From the NCBI GenBank assembly GCA_009792885.1, contig WMCF01000026.1:310001-374000 (forward strand): a DNA stretch of 64,000 nucleotides. The letters run 5' to 3'. This document shows, in pieces, positions 14,501 to 27,700 of the stretch (position 1 is the first letter of the stretch; the number at the start of each line of letters is the position of its first letter). The position numbers and the translations under genes are program-made. The notes under the pieces were generated by a model, which was not told the origin of the DNA, made no database searches, and was given only the letters and a program-made list of their open reading frames with translations. Source of the stretch: Eremophila alpestris peregrina (taxonomy: Eukaryota > Chordata > Aves > Passeriformes > Alaudidae).

Positions 14501-17020
14501 ACCTTTGCAAGTACAATGATGTATGTATGCCCGGTCATGGTATTTGAATCCAGTTTCAGGTACTCACATGAGGAAGTGGAGCTCAGTCCATCTGGAGGAA
14601 GGAACAAGTGAGACTGTCTGGGAAGGGACAGCTGGAAAATAATCCCCCAAATGTTTTCCATTCAGTAAAATTTGCATATTGCAGCTGGTTTCTCCATGGC
14701 CAGATGTATTTATGTGAGATTATCTACAGCTAACTATAAATAAAAGTCGAAGGAGAGAACAGATGTTGTCAGTCTTAAAGCAAGGGACATTTGATATATG
14801 CCCATGGGATATAAATGATGCTTTGTTCTGGAAATTTGTGTTTGAGTTGCTTGATTCCTACAATTGCTTCTAAGCCTTCTTTCCTCCTTCTCCAAAGGGA
14901 TTTAAGTGGTAATTTAGCTGATCCACTCAGGTAGGCAGGGCCAGAAAAGTGCTGTGAACCAGAAATGCAAGGAATGGACTGTTTTGGTTTTTTCCTGCAA
15001 AAGCCAATACTTTTATCTCTTTCCATTGTCAAAGAAGATTGAGTTTAATAGCTCATATTTGACAACCACAGTGCAAAGCTTGATACATCAATGCTACTTT
15101 TTGTGATCCCATCAATATACTGTCTCAAGCATTCTTGATAAATTTGCTCTCCTTATCTGTTTTTGCTTGTGAGTGTTTGGAAAGCAAGTGTTCCTCCTGT
15201 TTTCATACAGATAGAGCATAATTTGGTTTCTGGGCTAGCTGAGTACTTCAGGTGTTCAATCTGAATTAGTCATTATTGCATGATGTCTTTCTTTTCCCCA
15301 GATTTCTTAGATGCTTCAGTATTAACTCATGTTATCCATGCATAAGTCTGGAGGAGTTTCCTATATGGAAAAGTGCATGTTTGTGTTTTACCTTGTTGAT
15401 GTTTGCCATCACTGGTACCTATTGTATGAAACTCTGAAGTACAAAACTGACAGTTCTGTATTTTGGAAAGGAAAGCTAGAGAGAAAGGAGCAAAGCAAGT
15501 CACTGCTAGAGGGAATGAGGACTTTAGGTTGTTAACTTTTTGTCTCTCTCTGTAAAATGGAAGTTACACCACTCTGTCATCTCATTGAAGCAACTTTGAA
15601 TATTTATGAATAATGTAATTAAAACTTTAGTAAGGGAAACTGAAAATTGAGTATTCTGGGTTCATCAAATGAGAAAGACATGGAGGTTTATGATCACTGA
15701 TGAATGATAAAACAAGGTAGTGCAGTCTCCTCTCAAGAAAGTTAAAACAGTGATCATATAATTAGAGACTGTGTTATGAGAGGGGGATAATGTGAAGTTG
15801 TGCAAGCATTCTCAGAATTTACTAGCTGAGAGGACTTGAGTATGTAATGTTACAGACTTTTAATCTAAACTGTATTTGAAAGGGAGAGACAGTAGAACTA
15901 CCGTGCCTAAATGTAAGTTGCTTCCAGTAATGAAGTAATGAGGCCAGCTTTTCTGTATTGCTGGAGGGGTTGCTTTGTTGTTTGACTAAAATGCTTTTCT
16001 TCTTCAGATCCCTGTATGACACCACTAGGTAAAATACAATCCCTGTGTTATATGTTTTTCCTCTGTCTTAAGAGAGAGGGCTTTTGTTGGATTATTAGTT
16101 TTCCCCTGTTGCCTGAACAGATGAAGTTAAGCATGGTATCTTACAGATTTCTGTTGGTTTTTTTATCCCTTTGGTTAAAAGGGAGTGTTGAGGGGGAGGG
16201 TACTGAGGTGATCTGTGCAGTGACACTTGTTGAGCCAGTTACTTGGCTGTCAGAAATCAGGGGTCTTCTCAGTCCAGTTTATGAAAATTATTAAATCTTT
16301 GCATGATTTTTCAGTCTGAAACAGAGGCAAAATATTACACTTTGTGAGAGAAGTTGTCTTTAGGTGTAAATCCTAATTTTTGTTGAAATGTGTCTTATCA
16401 ATACCCTTTCTCTGAAATATGAAAACCAGTGTATTAACTCTGTGGAGGGATCTCCAAACTTGCACAGGGCATGCCTTTCCTATCGTCACTCTCATTTTTC
16501 CTACTACCTTTTCCATTCTTCAATTCTTCAAGTTCTGGATTAAGTTCCTTATTTTGTAAATATTTTAATAAAATTAATTCAAATGCTTTTTGGCATAAAA
16601 CATTCTCTGTTCATAGTGCAGTTTTCTGTGGCTCTGTGGCATCACTTCATCTTTGGATGAAACACAACCGAACTGAGCTTTTGATGCCTCTGGAAGGGAC
16701 CAGTTGGGCAGGTTGTTATCTGTTACTTTGTCAAAGCAAGCACTGAACTCCCTGACGAGATGGATTGCTGCTCAGTTGCTCTGGATATGGAGTTCGGCTG
16801 TGGAAGCCTCTTTTGGTCTCTTAGACTGTTCTCAGCCTTTCCCCAGTCCACTTAGCTTGATCTACCTGTGTACCTAGAAACAATTGAGGTTCCAAGGGAT
16901 TTAAATAAACAGTACTTGTATGTAAGTGCAAGGCAGTAGGGAACAGCAAATATTTGGAGTGTTAATGATGCAGAACTGTTGTCTTTGCTGGAATAAACTA
17001 ATTGCTGGATATGGGAAAGA
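8593..17020 (+). other. SH3RF1 upstream intron, no gene seen
   Basis: This is AT-rich intronic sequence with no exon or recognisable repeat. The one item singled out is a 52-codon minus-strand frame at 11740-11898 with a signal-peptide-like start, listed separately. Other open frames are short and show no domain. Confidence 0.7.
11740..11898 (-). CDS. Hypothetical 52-aa secreted-type micro-ORF (doubtful)
   Basis: From the ATG at 11898 the minus strand encodes 52 residues. The start, MKSLFPVFLLFIVLCLPELT, has a lysine n-region, a hydrophobic core and a plausible cleavage site after LTA. The short mature part has two cysteines (residues 33 and 42) and two N-glycosylation sequons (NHT, NCS), and ends in a stop. 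The ATG has A at -3. The same frame is open further upstream, to 12069. I recognise no family. It lies antisense in an intron and may be chance, since hydrophobic starts are common in AT-rich DNA. Confidence 0.15.
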   Translation of the reverse strand: MKSLFPVFLLFIVLCLPELTASRNDILSNHTNCSHFHITPNCGKPELSPTKG

Positions 17021-17135
17021 AACCCAAAACCACAAAAAACCAAACCAAACAAACAAACAACCCAAACAAAACATCAACAACAACAACAAAAAAACCAACC
17101 CAGAAACAAACAAAAAAAAAAAAACCTCCACCCAA
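17021..17135. repeat. A/C-rich low-complexity tract
   Basis: About 115 bases are almost entirely A and C, with units such as AAACCAAACC, AAACAAAC and CAACAACAA and a run of A. This generates artificial Lys/Asn/Thr-rich frames on one strand and Phe/Leu/Val-rich frames on the other. It looks like a degenerate simple repeat. Confidence 0.85.
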
Positions 17136-20100
17136 ATCCAAAACATCACTTTATTTGTTTGTTAATTTTAACATCTACATTAAAAAAAAAAAAGTTAATT
17201 CACATCCTTAAAAGGTAGAGGGTTAAACTAACAGCTTTATAAGTTTAATAGGGCTTGTTTAGTTTTTGGTTTTTGTTTTTTTTTTTTAATAATACTGCAT
17301 TTTTTGAACCCTTTATCAGAATGGGGCATAAAAGAAAAGTTGTTCTTCCTCAAAGACTGGAAGAGAGCAGGTTGAAGTTTATGAAGTGGAAAAGATAAAA
17401 TTAAAGACAGAAGAAGCATAAAACTCTTAACCTGCAAAGCCTTTATTCCAGGGATGACCAGTTGTAGTAAAGATGTGAAGGAAGACCAAGTTAGGCAAAT
17501 TCTTGCAGTCACAGTGATAGTATAGATACTTAAATAGAGGTGGAGAAATAGATAATTTTTTATCTACTAAGCACCAAACAACCATACAAGAAGAATCTTG
17601 TTGCTTGAAATAGTTTGTGGAGATCTAAAACTCTTGGAAAAGTGCATATTTCTTCAACTTGTAATGTTAAAAGCTGAAATTTCATTTCTCTGTTACTATG
17701 TTCAGATTTTCAAGCCAATTTTTTGTATTATAACCTCTGTGTATGCATAAATATATGAAAACCCAACAAAAGCCCCAAGGCAAAATGTCTATATAGAGGT
17801 AGATCCATGTTATGTTTTATTTTATACTGTCCAAATATATTAAAATTTGTTCAGACTAATTTTTCTTTTGACTTTATATTTTACTGATATAATCTCAGAG
17901 GACTAAAGCTGAGAAACTATATTAGCATTCTAAATATTAGCATAATTTAATTTGTTAATTTAATAATATACAGTGTAAAGAGGCTTAATATTTCAACTTT
18001 GAGTTGTTATTTACTGGGCTACCTTGGGTATCAAAATCTCATCTAAGGAAAAAAAAGCTAACTTCTAGGAGGCCATTTAGTTGAACCTTTGTTAATGAAA
18101 TATCATTACAATGACCTTTTGGGAGTGATGTAACAGGAGAATAATCTCTTTATGGTTATGTAAAACAAATAGTTTAGTACAGTCTGTGCTCCAAAACGTC
18201 AGCTTCATTTCTGGAAGATCTGAAATTTGTCTTGTGGATGAACCAAAAGATTATCACCTCTTTGAAGAGAAACTAGACTGGGATTCTTTGCCTTCCTGTT
18301 TCTGATATGAGACCTTTCTCTAGAGGGGCATTTTGGGTGCAGGAAACAGTCCATGCTTGTAGAAGACTTTAAGTATGTCAGGTAGGTAAGATTTTCAGTA
18401 CTATATTTCTGCATTTGTTCTTGAATTTCATTGGTGTGACAAGACACCATGTTTCAGGAGCCATTACAGCCTGCCTGGTACTTTATTATGCCAGCCTGCT
18501 TCACTGACTGTGAAGCCACACTGATATAACTGAAGGTGACATTTCAGAAGAAACAGTGAATTATTTCAGGTGAATGACTGACAAATTTGAAGTCTTTAGC
18601 TACAGCTTGAGAACACAAACCAAGCTAAAGTCATTATGATGTAATTCGTACCAGGAGCTGTTAAGCTGAGCTTTTACTTGGGAGTATGTTGGTAGTCCTG
18701 GTCTTTACTAAGATCCAGCTAAGTAATGAGTTGCTCCTAGTTTTTCTGATCTGTAAGTGTTGAGGCTCCCTGGTGCTCTGAGCCACTTATCAGAAGTCCT
18801 TATGCCCAGTGATCGCCCTCTAACATGTTTCACAAACTGAGACTTGCTAAGGAGAGGGAGAGAAGAGGTTGTCTTACACTGTTGGGTCTGCCTGTTACTG
18901 TCCTCTCAGCTAGGAGCTTTTTTATTAGGAAGTCTGGATTAGTAACTCCCTATTAAGGCAGACAATTTTATTTAACAAAGAGAACATAAGATAATGGACA
19001 TTTGTCAGTAAATGAAGTGGTTGGTCTGTGTGGGCTGATCTGGAAGCACAGGCAGAGAACTTGCTTCCCTAGAAAGAGCAGGTGAATCCCATTATCTCAG
19101 TCTGTGTGTTGTTGAAGCTGTGGTTAATACTGTAATTGGTAGTTTGGTACCCTGCCTGTATGTTTGCTTTCTAACAATTTTCCCTTTACTGGCTGATTGG
19201 TCTTTTTTCAACATGTTAAATATTAACTAGTGATAAACTGCAACACTCAAACAACTGAACCCAAGGGAAGGAAAAGACTGATCCTGTTCCTTTGTTCCTT
19301 TGGCAGGGGAAGAGTAGAAGACCACCTACCTTATTTCTCCAATTTGTGCATGTGTAACTTTCTTGAAAGGCATTTCAGCTTTCAGTCTCCTTTTTAAGGA
19401 GGTTGCTTACTTTCATTAGATTAAGATTTAGGCCTGTACCAATACTGGAGTGACCTGTGATGCCTCTTCATGTCTTCTGTGTTAACTGGTCCCATAGTGT
19501 TTGGGGTTTGCCAGTGTCCCTTATCATTCTTACATCCCCTAGCAGCCATGTGGAACAGGGACACTTGGACCTGGTGTCAGATTATCCATGTGCTCAGTGA
19601 GCAGCCAGCAGCCACAGAGAGCCAGGCACAGGATGGCACTAATGTGGCACTCTGCCTTCTTCTGTGCCTGCTTGTTTTAATGCAGCTTGATAGAGAGAGG
19701 AGTGGAGCTGGCCAAGACCGCAGGGATTCCTTTTCAGATGTAACCAAGCTAAAAATTGCCTTTGGCTCTGTAAGAGACATGGAACATTTCAAACAAATAC
19801 GTGGTTTTTTTCTGTAAAGTCGTATCAGATCTTAGCATTTTCATCCACATTATTAAGGTTTATGTTCTAGCTCATGTTTAGAGCAGATGGTAACAATAAC
19901 TGTTGCTGTTGAGAACAAGATTCCAAAGTCTGTGTGGCTTTTTTATTGTTGTCTTTAATATTTTAAAAGAAAATCAATTGCATGCTTTTCAAATACACCC
20001 TGATTCACAATGATGACAATGCTGATTTCTAAAAGGCTGTACTTTCTGATATGTTTTTATGCTTAACTCCTCTGTACAGTGTTCAAAGACTCATGTTGAA

Positions 20101-20943
20101 TTTAACAGAAAACATTTGAGTATGGGTAATTTTAGGAACAATGTTTGAGATAAAGGTAAAGGAAATTTAGGAAACCAAGCTGTACTATATTTTGCAAATC
20201 TGGAGAAGCTTTTACTTGTAACTAGATAGGAGAGTATTTGCGAGGGCAATTTAATACAGTGCTTTGTTTACTTGCACCAAACAATGTAAGTACATTCCAG
20301 AAATGTCTTCTTTGGTTGGTTGGTTTTGGTTTGTTTTTTTTTAAGAAAGGGAGAGGAGAGGCAGTGTCTGACCTTTCATAACATCTAAATGATTTAGTTG
20401 GAATGTTAGCAAAATATTGAGCAGTATAGCTCTGCAAAAGCTAATAGGAAGATGTATTAAGCACTCCCAGCTGAAAGTTTGAAAACTACAAAAACAGTGT
20501 GATGCAAGGAGCACAGGAGATACCCTCTTACCATTTTTTTGAAGAGCTAATTATGTACTGTTTATCTGGAAGTTTAAACTAAATATAAGCTCCTAAAGTA
20601 GACTTAAAAACTGAAAGGAAATTAAATTTGAACCCTTGAATAATGAGATAATGTGTTTTATTTCCTTTAGGCAATGTAATAAATTTGCAAAGTATTTTGC
20701 CTGATGTGTGGATGATAAATGAGGTTTGCAGAATTGTGTGCATGTACAAAGCAGAATACTTAGGAGCACCACGGTGTCACACCAATATTTTCTGAAGGGT
20801 GAAATTTTGTTTGTACTGAGGGATGAGCATGTTCATGTCTGACCAAAATGGAGCCATGTTACAAGAAAAGTACCTTGATATGTGCCACAAGAGACTTTTC
20901 TTGGTATTCCCCAAAAATGTAAATAAAAAACGAATACATGCTT

Positions 20944-20967
20944 AAATACCCAGTATTCTGGGTATTT
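20944..20967. repeat. Perfect inverted repeat, 10-bp stem, 4-base loop
   Basis: AAATACCCAG, loop TATT, CTGGGTATTT. The arms are exactly complementary and their GC-containing core would make the hairpin fairly stable. The continuing T run after the right arm resembles a small stem-loop plus T-tract. Function is unknown and it may be chance. Confidence 0.7.
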
Positions 20968-21737
20968 TTCCTAGCTAGACCTTATGTATTCTTATTTTTT
21001 TTAACATTGTCAGGAATTTATGATAGATAATCAATATAATATTAAAGACATTTCCTCTTGTTTTTGTATTTTAACTGATATTTTGGAAAAAGAACTGTAG
21101 TGGCCTTGCTTTTGCATCTTAAGCTGTGTTTAAAGAGAGAATATGTGGCTTCCTTTTTATGTTTGATTTCCTTCTCAGTCTGCAGAGTTTACAGGTTGAA
21201 TCCAGGGAACTGGAAAAAGTGCAGAGTCTTACAGTTTTAGTAAATAAGGACTCCTGTTACAATCATCACGTAAAGTTTTTGGGGTGGGGCTTACATATGC
21301 AGGTTTAAAGAAAAGAACATGTCAAGATTGGAGGTAACCTTATTTTAATTTCCACATTTTGAAACCTTATTTGTTCTAGAGCTAGAAAAGTTTTAAATTT
21401 ATTTGTAAATGCATCAGGGTGTATGTTTAAGTAACTGTAGAGTTTTGAAATAAATACTAAAATCAGAAGACTTGTCACAGAAACTGGAATTATGTGACTG
21501 AACTATGAAAGCACATGAAAATGGGCAGAAATGTAATTCGTATGCCATTTCTGTGTTAATACCACACAGCTGAAGAACTGGTGTTAGTGTGACTTGATTC
21601 CTCTTTGATATTGAGGAGATCTTGCTTTGTGTGGTACAGAGGCATTACTGCTATCATTAATGTAACTATTCTGATTTGGCAAGTCCCAGATCTCCAAATA
21701 CCTTCTTGGAGTTTGCTTCCTTTATAGGGAATATTGG

Positions 21738-21780
21738 CTTTTTTTTTGTTTGTTTGTTTTTTGGTTTTTTTTGTTTTTTC
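21738..21780. repeat. T-rich low-complexity tract with TTTG units
   Basis: About 43 bases of T runs interrupted by G, with several GTTT units. It is a simple-sequence tract with no other signal. Confidence 0.75.
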
Positions 21781-24700
21781 ACTGAAAGTATCTGCATATA
21801 GATGTAAACAAGACCTTGTTGCATTGGAAGGATTTTGAATGCATTTAGGATTAGCACTTCACAGACCCTATATATGTATTCTTAGTCTGGATGCTGTCAT
21901 CTAGAATCCATAACTGATAGAGATAATGAAATAGGATCAGTGTGACTTCGTACTTGGGTAAACTTAATCTACTGGGAAAGGTGAGAAGAGCTTAAATAGT
22001 ATTAGAAGGAGAAGAGAGCAAAGAGAAAGATGATATGTAATTAGTTGTAAACTCTTAAAATACATTTTTTGAAAAGCTTAAAAATTGAAAGAATTATTTA
22101 CTGCTTAAGCTTCTAATGTGATATCAAGGAAGAAGTGTCTCAGACTGAAATTCTTCAGTACGTTAGTCTTATTCTGAAGATCTCATGCTGGTTGTATTAA
22201 CATAATGTTAATTTCTAAAATATAGATTTTTATCTTAACTTTGTAGAATGTATTGAACCTTTTAAATTATGATTGAAGTATAATTTCTTAGTCCAGGAAT
22301 CCAGTAATTTTGGATTGTCATAATGAAGTTCAAGACAAAGTATTGGTTGCTTATAAAAAAGGGACAATTTGTTCAATATAAACAATCCCTGATGTATATG
22401 TTGGGTGATTGAAAAAGGGCTACTTTCCCCAAAATAGCTGTACTAGTTTCATATAACAAGCAGCAGAATGAAGGAACAGCACAGGTAATACAAATGACAG
22501 CTTTTTGTAATTGGAAAAGTGATAGTAAATAACAAACTAAAGTTACCATGAGTGCATTAAGAAACTTCCAAATCATTGTAGCTTGGGATGCCAGTGAAAA
22601 TCTAATGGATAAATTGTTTGTCTGTCAGTGTTTTCAGTTAAAGACTTGGTACCATTCTGGAAAAAGTGTCCTTCTGCATCACAGCCTTAATGGGCTCTTT
22701 AGCAACAGCTTTAAATGCTGGCTTTGAGGCAGTGCAGGGATAGACTTGTGAGTCAGCTCTGTTCAAGGCTGCAGATTTTGGACAGAATGTCATGATATAC
22801 ATTGGTGTTTCCAAAGGTGTGTCTAGGATTGCATCAAATCCTAGACCTCAGTTATCCTAAAAAGAGAGAACAGAGTTGAGTGAATAGAGAAAAATGGAAT
22901 GTCAAGAAAACGTGACAGGAAGGTTAGTTAGGAGAAACATGGAGGGGGGGTTTTCCTTACAAGATAGTTTGTTCCACTTTGAGCTTAAGTCAGTGGCTGA
23001 AGAGTGTTTACCTTGCAGGATCACTGAAAGCATGGTATGACAGCATGCACAGTGACCTGATATGAATGTTGGTTCACCATATGCATGTTTTGTACCTACT
23101 GGAATAAATGCTCAGGGCTTTATTCAGGTCCTGTTTCTGTATCAGCAGCAATTCACACAAACGTGCTGAGTGGAACAGTTCCAAAGCTGAGGGCTGTGTT
23201 CAGTTGCTGTGATTCATAGGGCTTGTCCTATATATTTGTGTTTCTTTTAAGAGCAATTGATCTGTTTGATTCTGTAGAAAAAAGCTGCAGTCTCACACAA
23301 GAGCTGAGCAGAACTAACTCCATTAGCAGTGGGCCTCAAGCTGTCCTACCATGGTGACAAAAAGAGGTGGAGTTTCACTTTGTTTGAGAGTCCTGCCCCA
23401 GGACTGCCATTAGGCCTTAGTGGAGTCTGATTCAGAGAACTCTGAAGCAGGATGACTGAATTCTAATTTCCAAATGTATCTCAACCAGTTGAGTAGCATG
23501 AATAGTTAAGAGAGAGAATTAAAGAGCTGTCAGCCTTTCATTATCCTATCTGATTCTTAACTCTTGGCTTCAGAGCAGTGCTTTCCCATAATAATGCATT
23601 ATGGTTGCACTTGCTTAATTAAAATACTTTTTATTTAAATGAGAAAGTTGTACTTCTTGTAAACTGTTCTTGAGTATTTATTTATGGAACATAATTATTC
23701 TGTGCAATCCTTGTTAATGTAAGTAGATGGTTATTAATTTGCTGTGGAGTCTTAAAAACCGGAAGCCCTTGTACAGAGGAAGAATATAATGGAATTAACT
23801 TCCATGGAATAAACTTTTAATGAGATGAACCTGACTGGAGTAAGAACTACTTTAATTATTTCAAAGAAAACATTGAGATCATGGCATGTATCACATTTTA
23901 CAACCAAAGGACTAAAAATTTCTTTAGGCTGGTAAAACTTTGGCTGGATCTATATTGCAAGTAATCTGTAGTGGGAATGGATCCATAGAAGAAATACAGT
24001 GAATGCTGAGGACTTGTTGGCCACAGCCTGAGTTTCTTCAAAGGTAATACTTTGAGTGAATTCTACTCTGATTCCAGGGAATGTTTGGATAAGTAGGTCA
24101 CTGTTGGAGAACACCTTCCATTTTAATTTCATCAAAAAAAACAGTGTAGTTAATATACGTTACATTAAAGCTGCTCCAAAATGAAAAAAAAAGAAAAAGT
24201 TCCAGAATATGCTACTTCCTAAATATTTTCATTCATATAGCTATTTGATTAAAGTCATTATATAGAGGTATATATTTTCATTTATGGCATGAACACATAA
24301 ATGAAAACTATGAGCAGATCTGAAACAGTTCATAGTATAAAATACAAACCCTCTTTGCTGTGGAAGTAAAATGGTAATTTTTCTTCAACTGGATGAAGAA
24401 TGGATGGTTTCTTTTGTGTTTGTATCATAGAAAAATGGAAAAAATTACTTTCCTTAACTTTTTCAAATACTTGAGAGTAAAAAAAACCCAACTCTTGTAC
24501 AAACTCGGTTTTTTATAGATACAGAGACTCATGATCCAAGTCCAAGAGATACTTCAGATGTTGGTTTACAAAGTGACTACAAAATTCTCATAACATTCAG
24601 TGAGGTGAAGGGCTTTTAGTAAAATGCTTATGACAATAGAGTAGAATTGCTATTAAATTGTTGCTTGAAGTAGAAAGGATGTGTATTTGGAAATAGAGGA

Positions 24701-27700
24701 CTACCTTCAAGAAGCAGCTTTCTGCATGTAAGACCCAAAGTTGCAATTTATAGGCAGTGTCTACTAAATATAAAAAAAGAGATGGTGGAAGATTTCCTGA
24801 TCAAATAGTTTGTAAACACAGAGATTTAATCTGTGTTATGACAGCATAGTAATGATCAACCTGTTGGGGTCAAATTTCTTCTTCCTTCCACAGTGAATGC
24901 AGACACAGTTGCTGAAGGATCATTCATTTAAGTGGTTTAACTGCTTCTAGTTTCTATATTGCAGTGCAGTCTGTTCTTTATTATAACCAGCTATTAATAA
25001 AATGGTTACAGTGCAAGTGGACTCGAGGAGCAGAACTGGTGTAAGCAGAGTCAGACTAATTTGTGACCTCCTTGGGCCCAAGTTCTGATACCTTTTCTAC
25101 AGTAAAAGTCTGAGAGGTGAACAATTATCCTTGCAATTTAAGCCTCCTGTTGCCTAGCATTTCTAACCCTTCCTCACCTGCCATGCTTAAAACCACAACA
25201 AACCTTTTGGAGAAAGTATTTCTTTGAAAAGCAAAATGGAAAATCCTCATCTGTCTACTCTTAATTATCTAATTATACTTTGTGTATTGCTTATGCAACT
25301 CTCCCTGCCTCTGACAGTGGAGTTGGAGTGCTGAGAGATTTTGCTTCATTTGAGCTGATAGTTTTTGTAGGAATTAGGCACTCCTCTACAGTGAAGGACA
25401 GTCTAGGCTTGAGCAGCTTGGGAGAAAACCTGGTCAGGGTGTGCTGGAGTTCATCATCTTGCCTCCTTGCTAGCTGCCATGTAAAACCAGTGGCAACTGC
25501 TAATGGAATAAGGGGTTAATTAAGATAAACACGTGGAATATGGCTTTCTGCACTACTTACAGGGAAGAGCCAATTCATCCCCAGGGACAGGGAGAGTGGG
25601 GGCAGTGGGATAGGCTTGCAGAGCAGCTTGGTGGGCTGAGTGTGGAGCTCCTCACTGACCTCCCCTGCAGAAGTGAAGCATGGGGAAAGTGGAAGTGAGG
25701 ATGAAGTGTGCTGAAGGAATTAAGAAATACTGAGCATGAAGATACAGGATAAAAAAGCCATAACTCGGATGGCTTGCATAGGTCCAGTGACAGCAAATGG
25801 GAGTGTGGTGATGCCAAGTTACGCACCAATTCAGACCTCATAACTCAAGACATGCAGATCAGTTTGGGTTTTTATAGTAATGCTTTTAAGCTAAAATACA
25901 TTCATTTGAACGGTATGAAATGTGAAACAGAATCCTTTCTTGTAGGCATGATGTGTTGAAGCCTGTTTGAGTAGTACTGAACTGTGCAGAAGGCTCATTT
26001 GTTGTTTGTCTCCTTCTATAGTCTGGATGAAATAACCAGGAACTGCAAACTCCAGCTTGTCACTGCACAAGAGATAAATGTTAATGCAGCATTCTTCTGG
26101 ATCTTTTGTTGTAATAAAGAGCACACAGGAACTTTATCTTAAAAAAATACGCATAATTTCAGCTAAGATTAGTTGCCTTTTCAAAGTGCCGACCAGCTGC
26201 TTCAAGTAGAGTACCATAAAAATCTTTTGCTTTGGAGCATGAAAAATTTAAAAGATGAGTAAGAAATAGCAAATAGAGTTTGTTATGCATACTCTGTGCA
26301 TGCAGTGGATGTATATTTGTGTATGCTACTGTGACAGCTAAGATCAGCACCTTTTCTGCACTAGGCAAGAACGGGTTTGAAGTCAGGATATTAAAGGAAT
26401 CAAATTGATTCCAAATGAATTTCAAGAGAGTGAGGGGGTTTTAAGAGAGATAGGACATGATACCAGTCCTAAATCAAGCTTAACAAAAGTCCCTCCAGTT
26501 TCTGGCCACAAAAGTTTGCAGGGAATACCTGAGAAGGATGTGTGATGATGATGTTGGGCTCATTCATAAGACTGAACAAACACCTGAGCATTTACAAAAT
26601 AGTGGAAGTGATGGTAAATAAACCTAAAAACATTCTCTCAGAAGGTAATGGAATGTCAGATGCTATCTCAGGACTGTAGAATCAAATTCAGACAGAAGAG
26701 ATGCCTGTGGTTACTCTCATTTTAAATACCATTAACAGTGCTGTTGTAATTTTAGAGCTTGTACTGTTTAGGTGGGGAACAAATGCACAGTTGATCATAG
26801 TGGAAAGCAAAGCACGCTCAGATAAAAAGTCAGCCCTGTGAACCCTGATAGGTTTCCATCAAAAAATGCAGCAACCTCTTAATTTGCAGCTCTGTGTTTT
26901 CCCATTGACCAAGTTTTGGCAGCAAAGTATATGAGAGATTAAAAGAACCTTTCTTCATGCTGATCTCACCAAGAATAATCTCACCAAGTCACTCCCTTAT
27001 TCAGAGTCATTTGCTTGCTTTGCTCCTTTTGTATCATGTTTTAACTCCTCACCTTCAAAGCTCAGTAAGATTTTGCTTTTAGCAATCTCATTTCTCAATT
27101 ATTCTTTTTTAGATTTTTAGATGAGATTTTTTTTCAGTCTGTCTTCTCATCTGGAATTCCCTCACCTTTTCTTAGTGCAAGAAGTAAACATATTCATTTG
27201 GACATCCCATTGAGGGAAGCTTCTTTATGTTCATTTTCAAAGTGTAAAAACCTTTAGAACAACACAGACCATTACTCTTAAATTTTTATATTGTTGGTAA
27301 ACCCTCTGGAACTTCTGAAGCTTGTGTTAAAATATCAGCTCCCTGAAGAAGGGACAAGGGCCTCCTGTGTCCCAGTGATTTCCTGAGAAACCAAATGCTG
27401 CAGTCTTCTACACTAAGTAGATTAACATTTTTTTTTCTTGTAAAGTAAGCAAGCAGAATGTGTTTTGTAAAGTGCTATTGAAAAGTTCAGTTTTTGAGAG
27501 AATTTGATATGTGGTTGGTAAAATGCATCTACTTTTCCAATATTTATGGCTTCTGCTTAATGAAAAGATGAAAGCAGATCATGTATTCTGATTAGCCATG
27601 AGAAGATTGACATTGTTCAGTTTGTTATCACTACTCCAGCATAGCACAGCCTGGTGGTACAGCATTAATCATGGAATCTCTTCTAGGTGTTAGCAATGCC

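Noticed and set aside
16901..17211. Hydrophobic minus-strand frame and Lys/Asn/Thr-rich plus-strand frames
   Set aside because: These are products of the A/C-rich low-complexity tract. The apparent membrane segments are artefacts.
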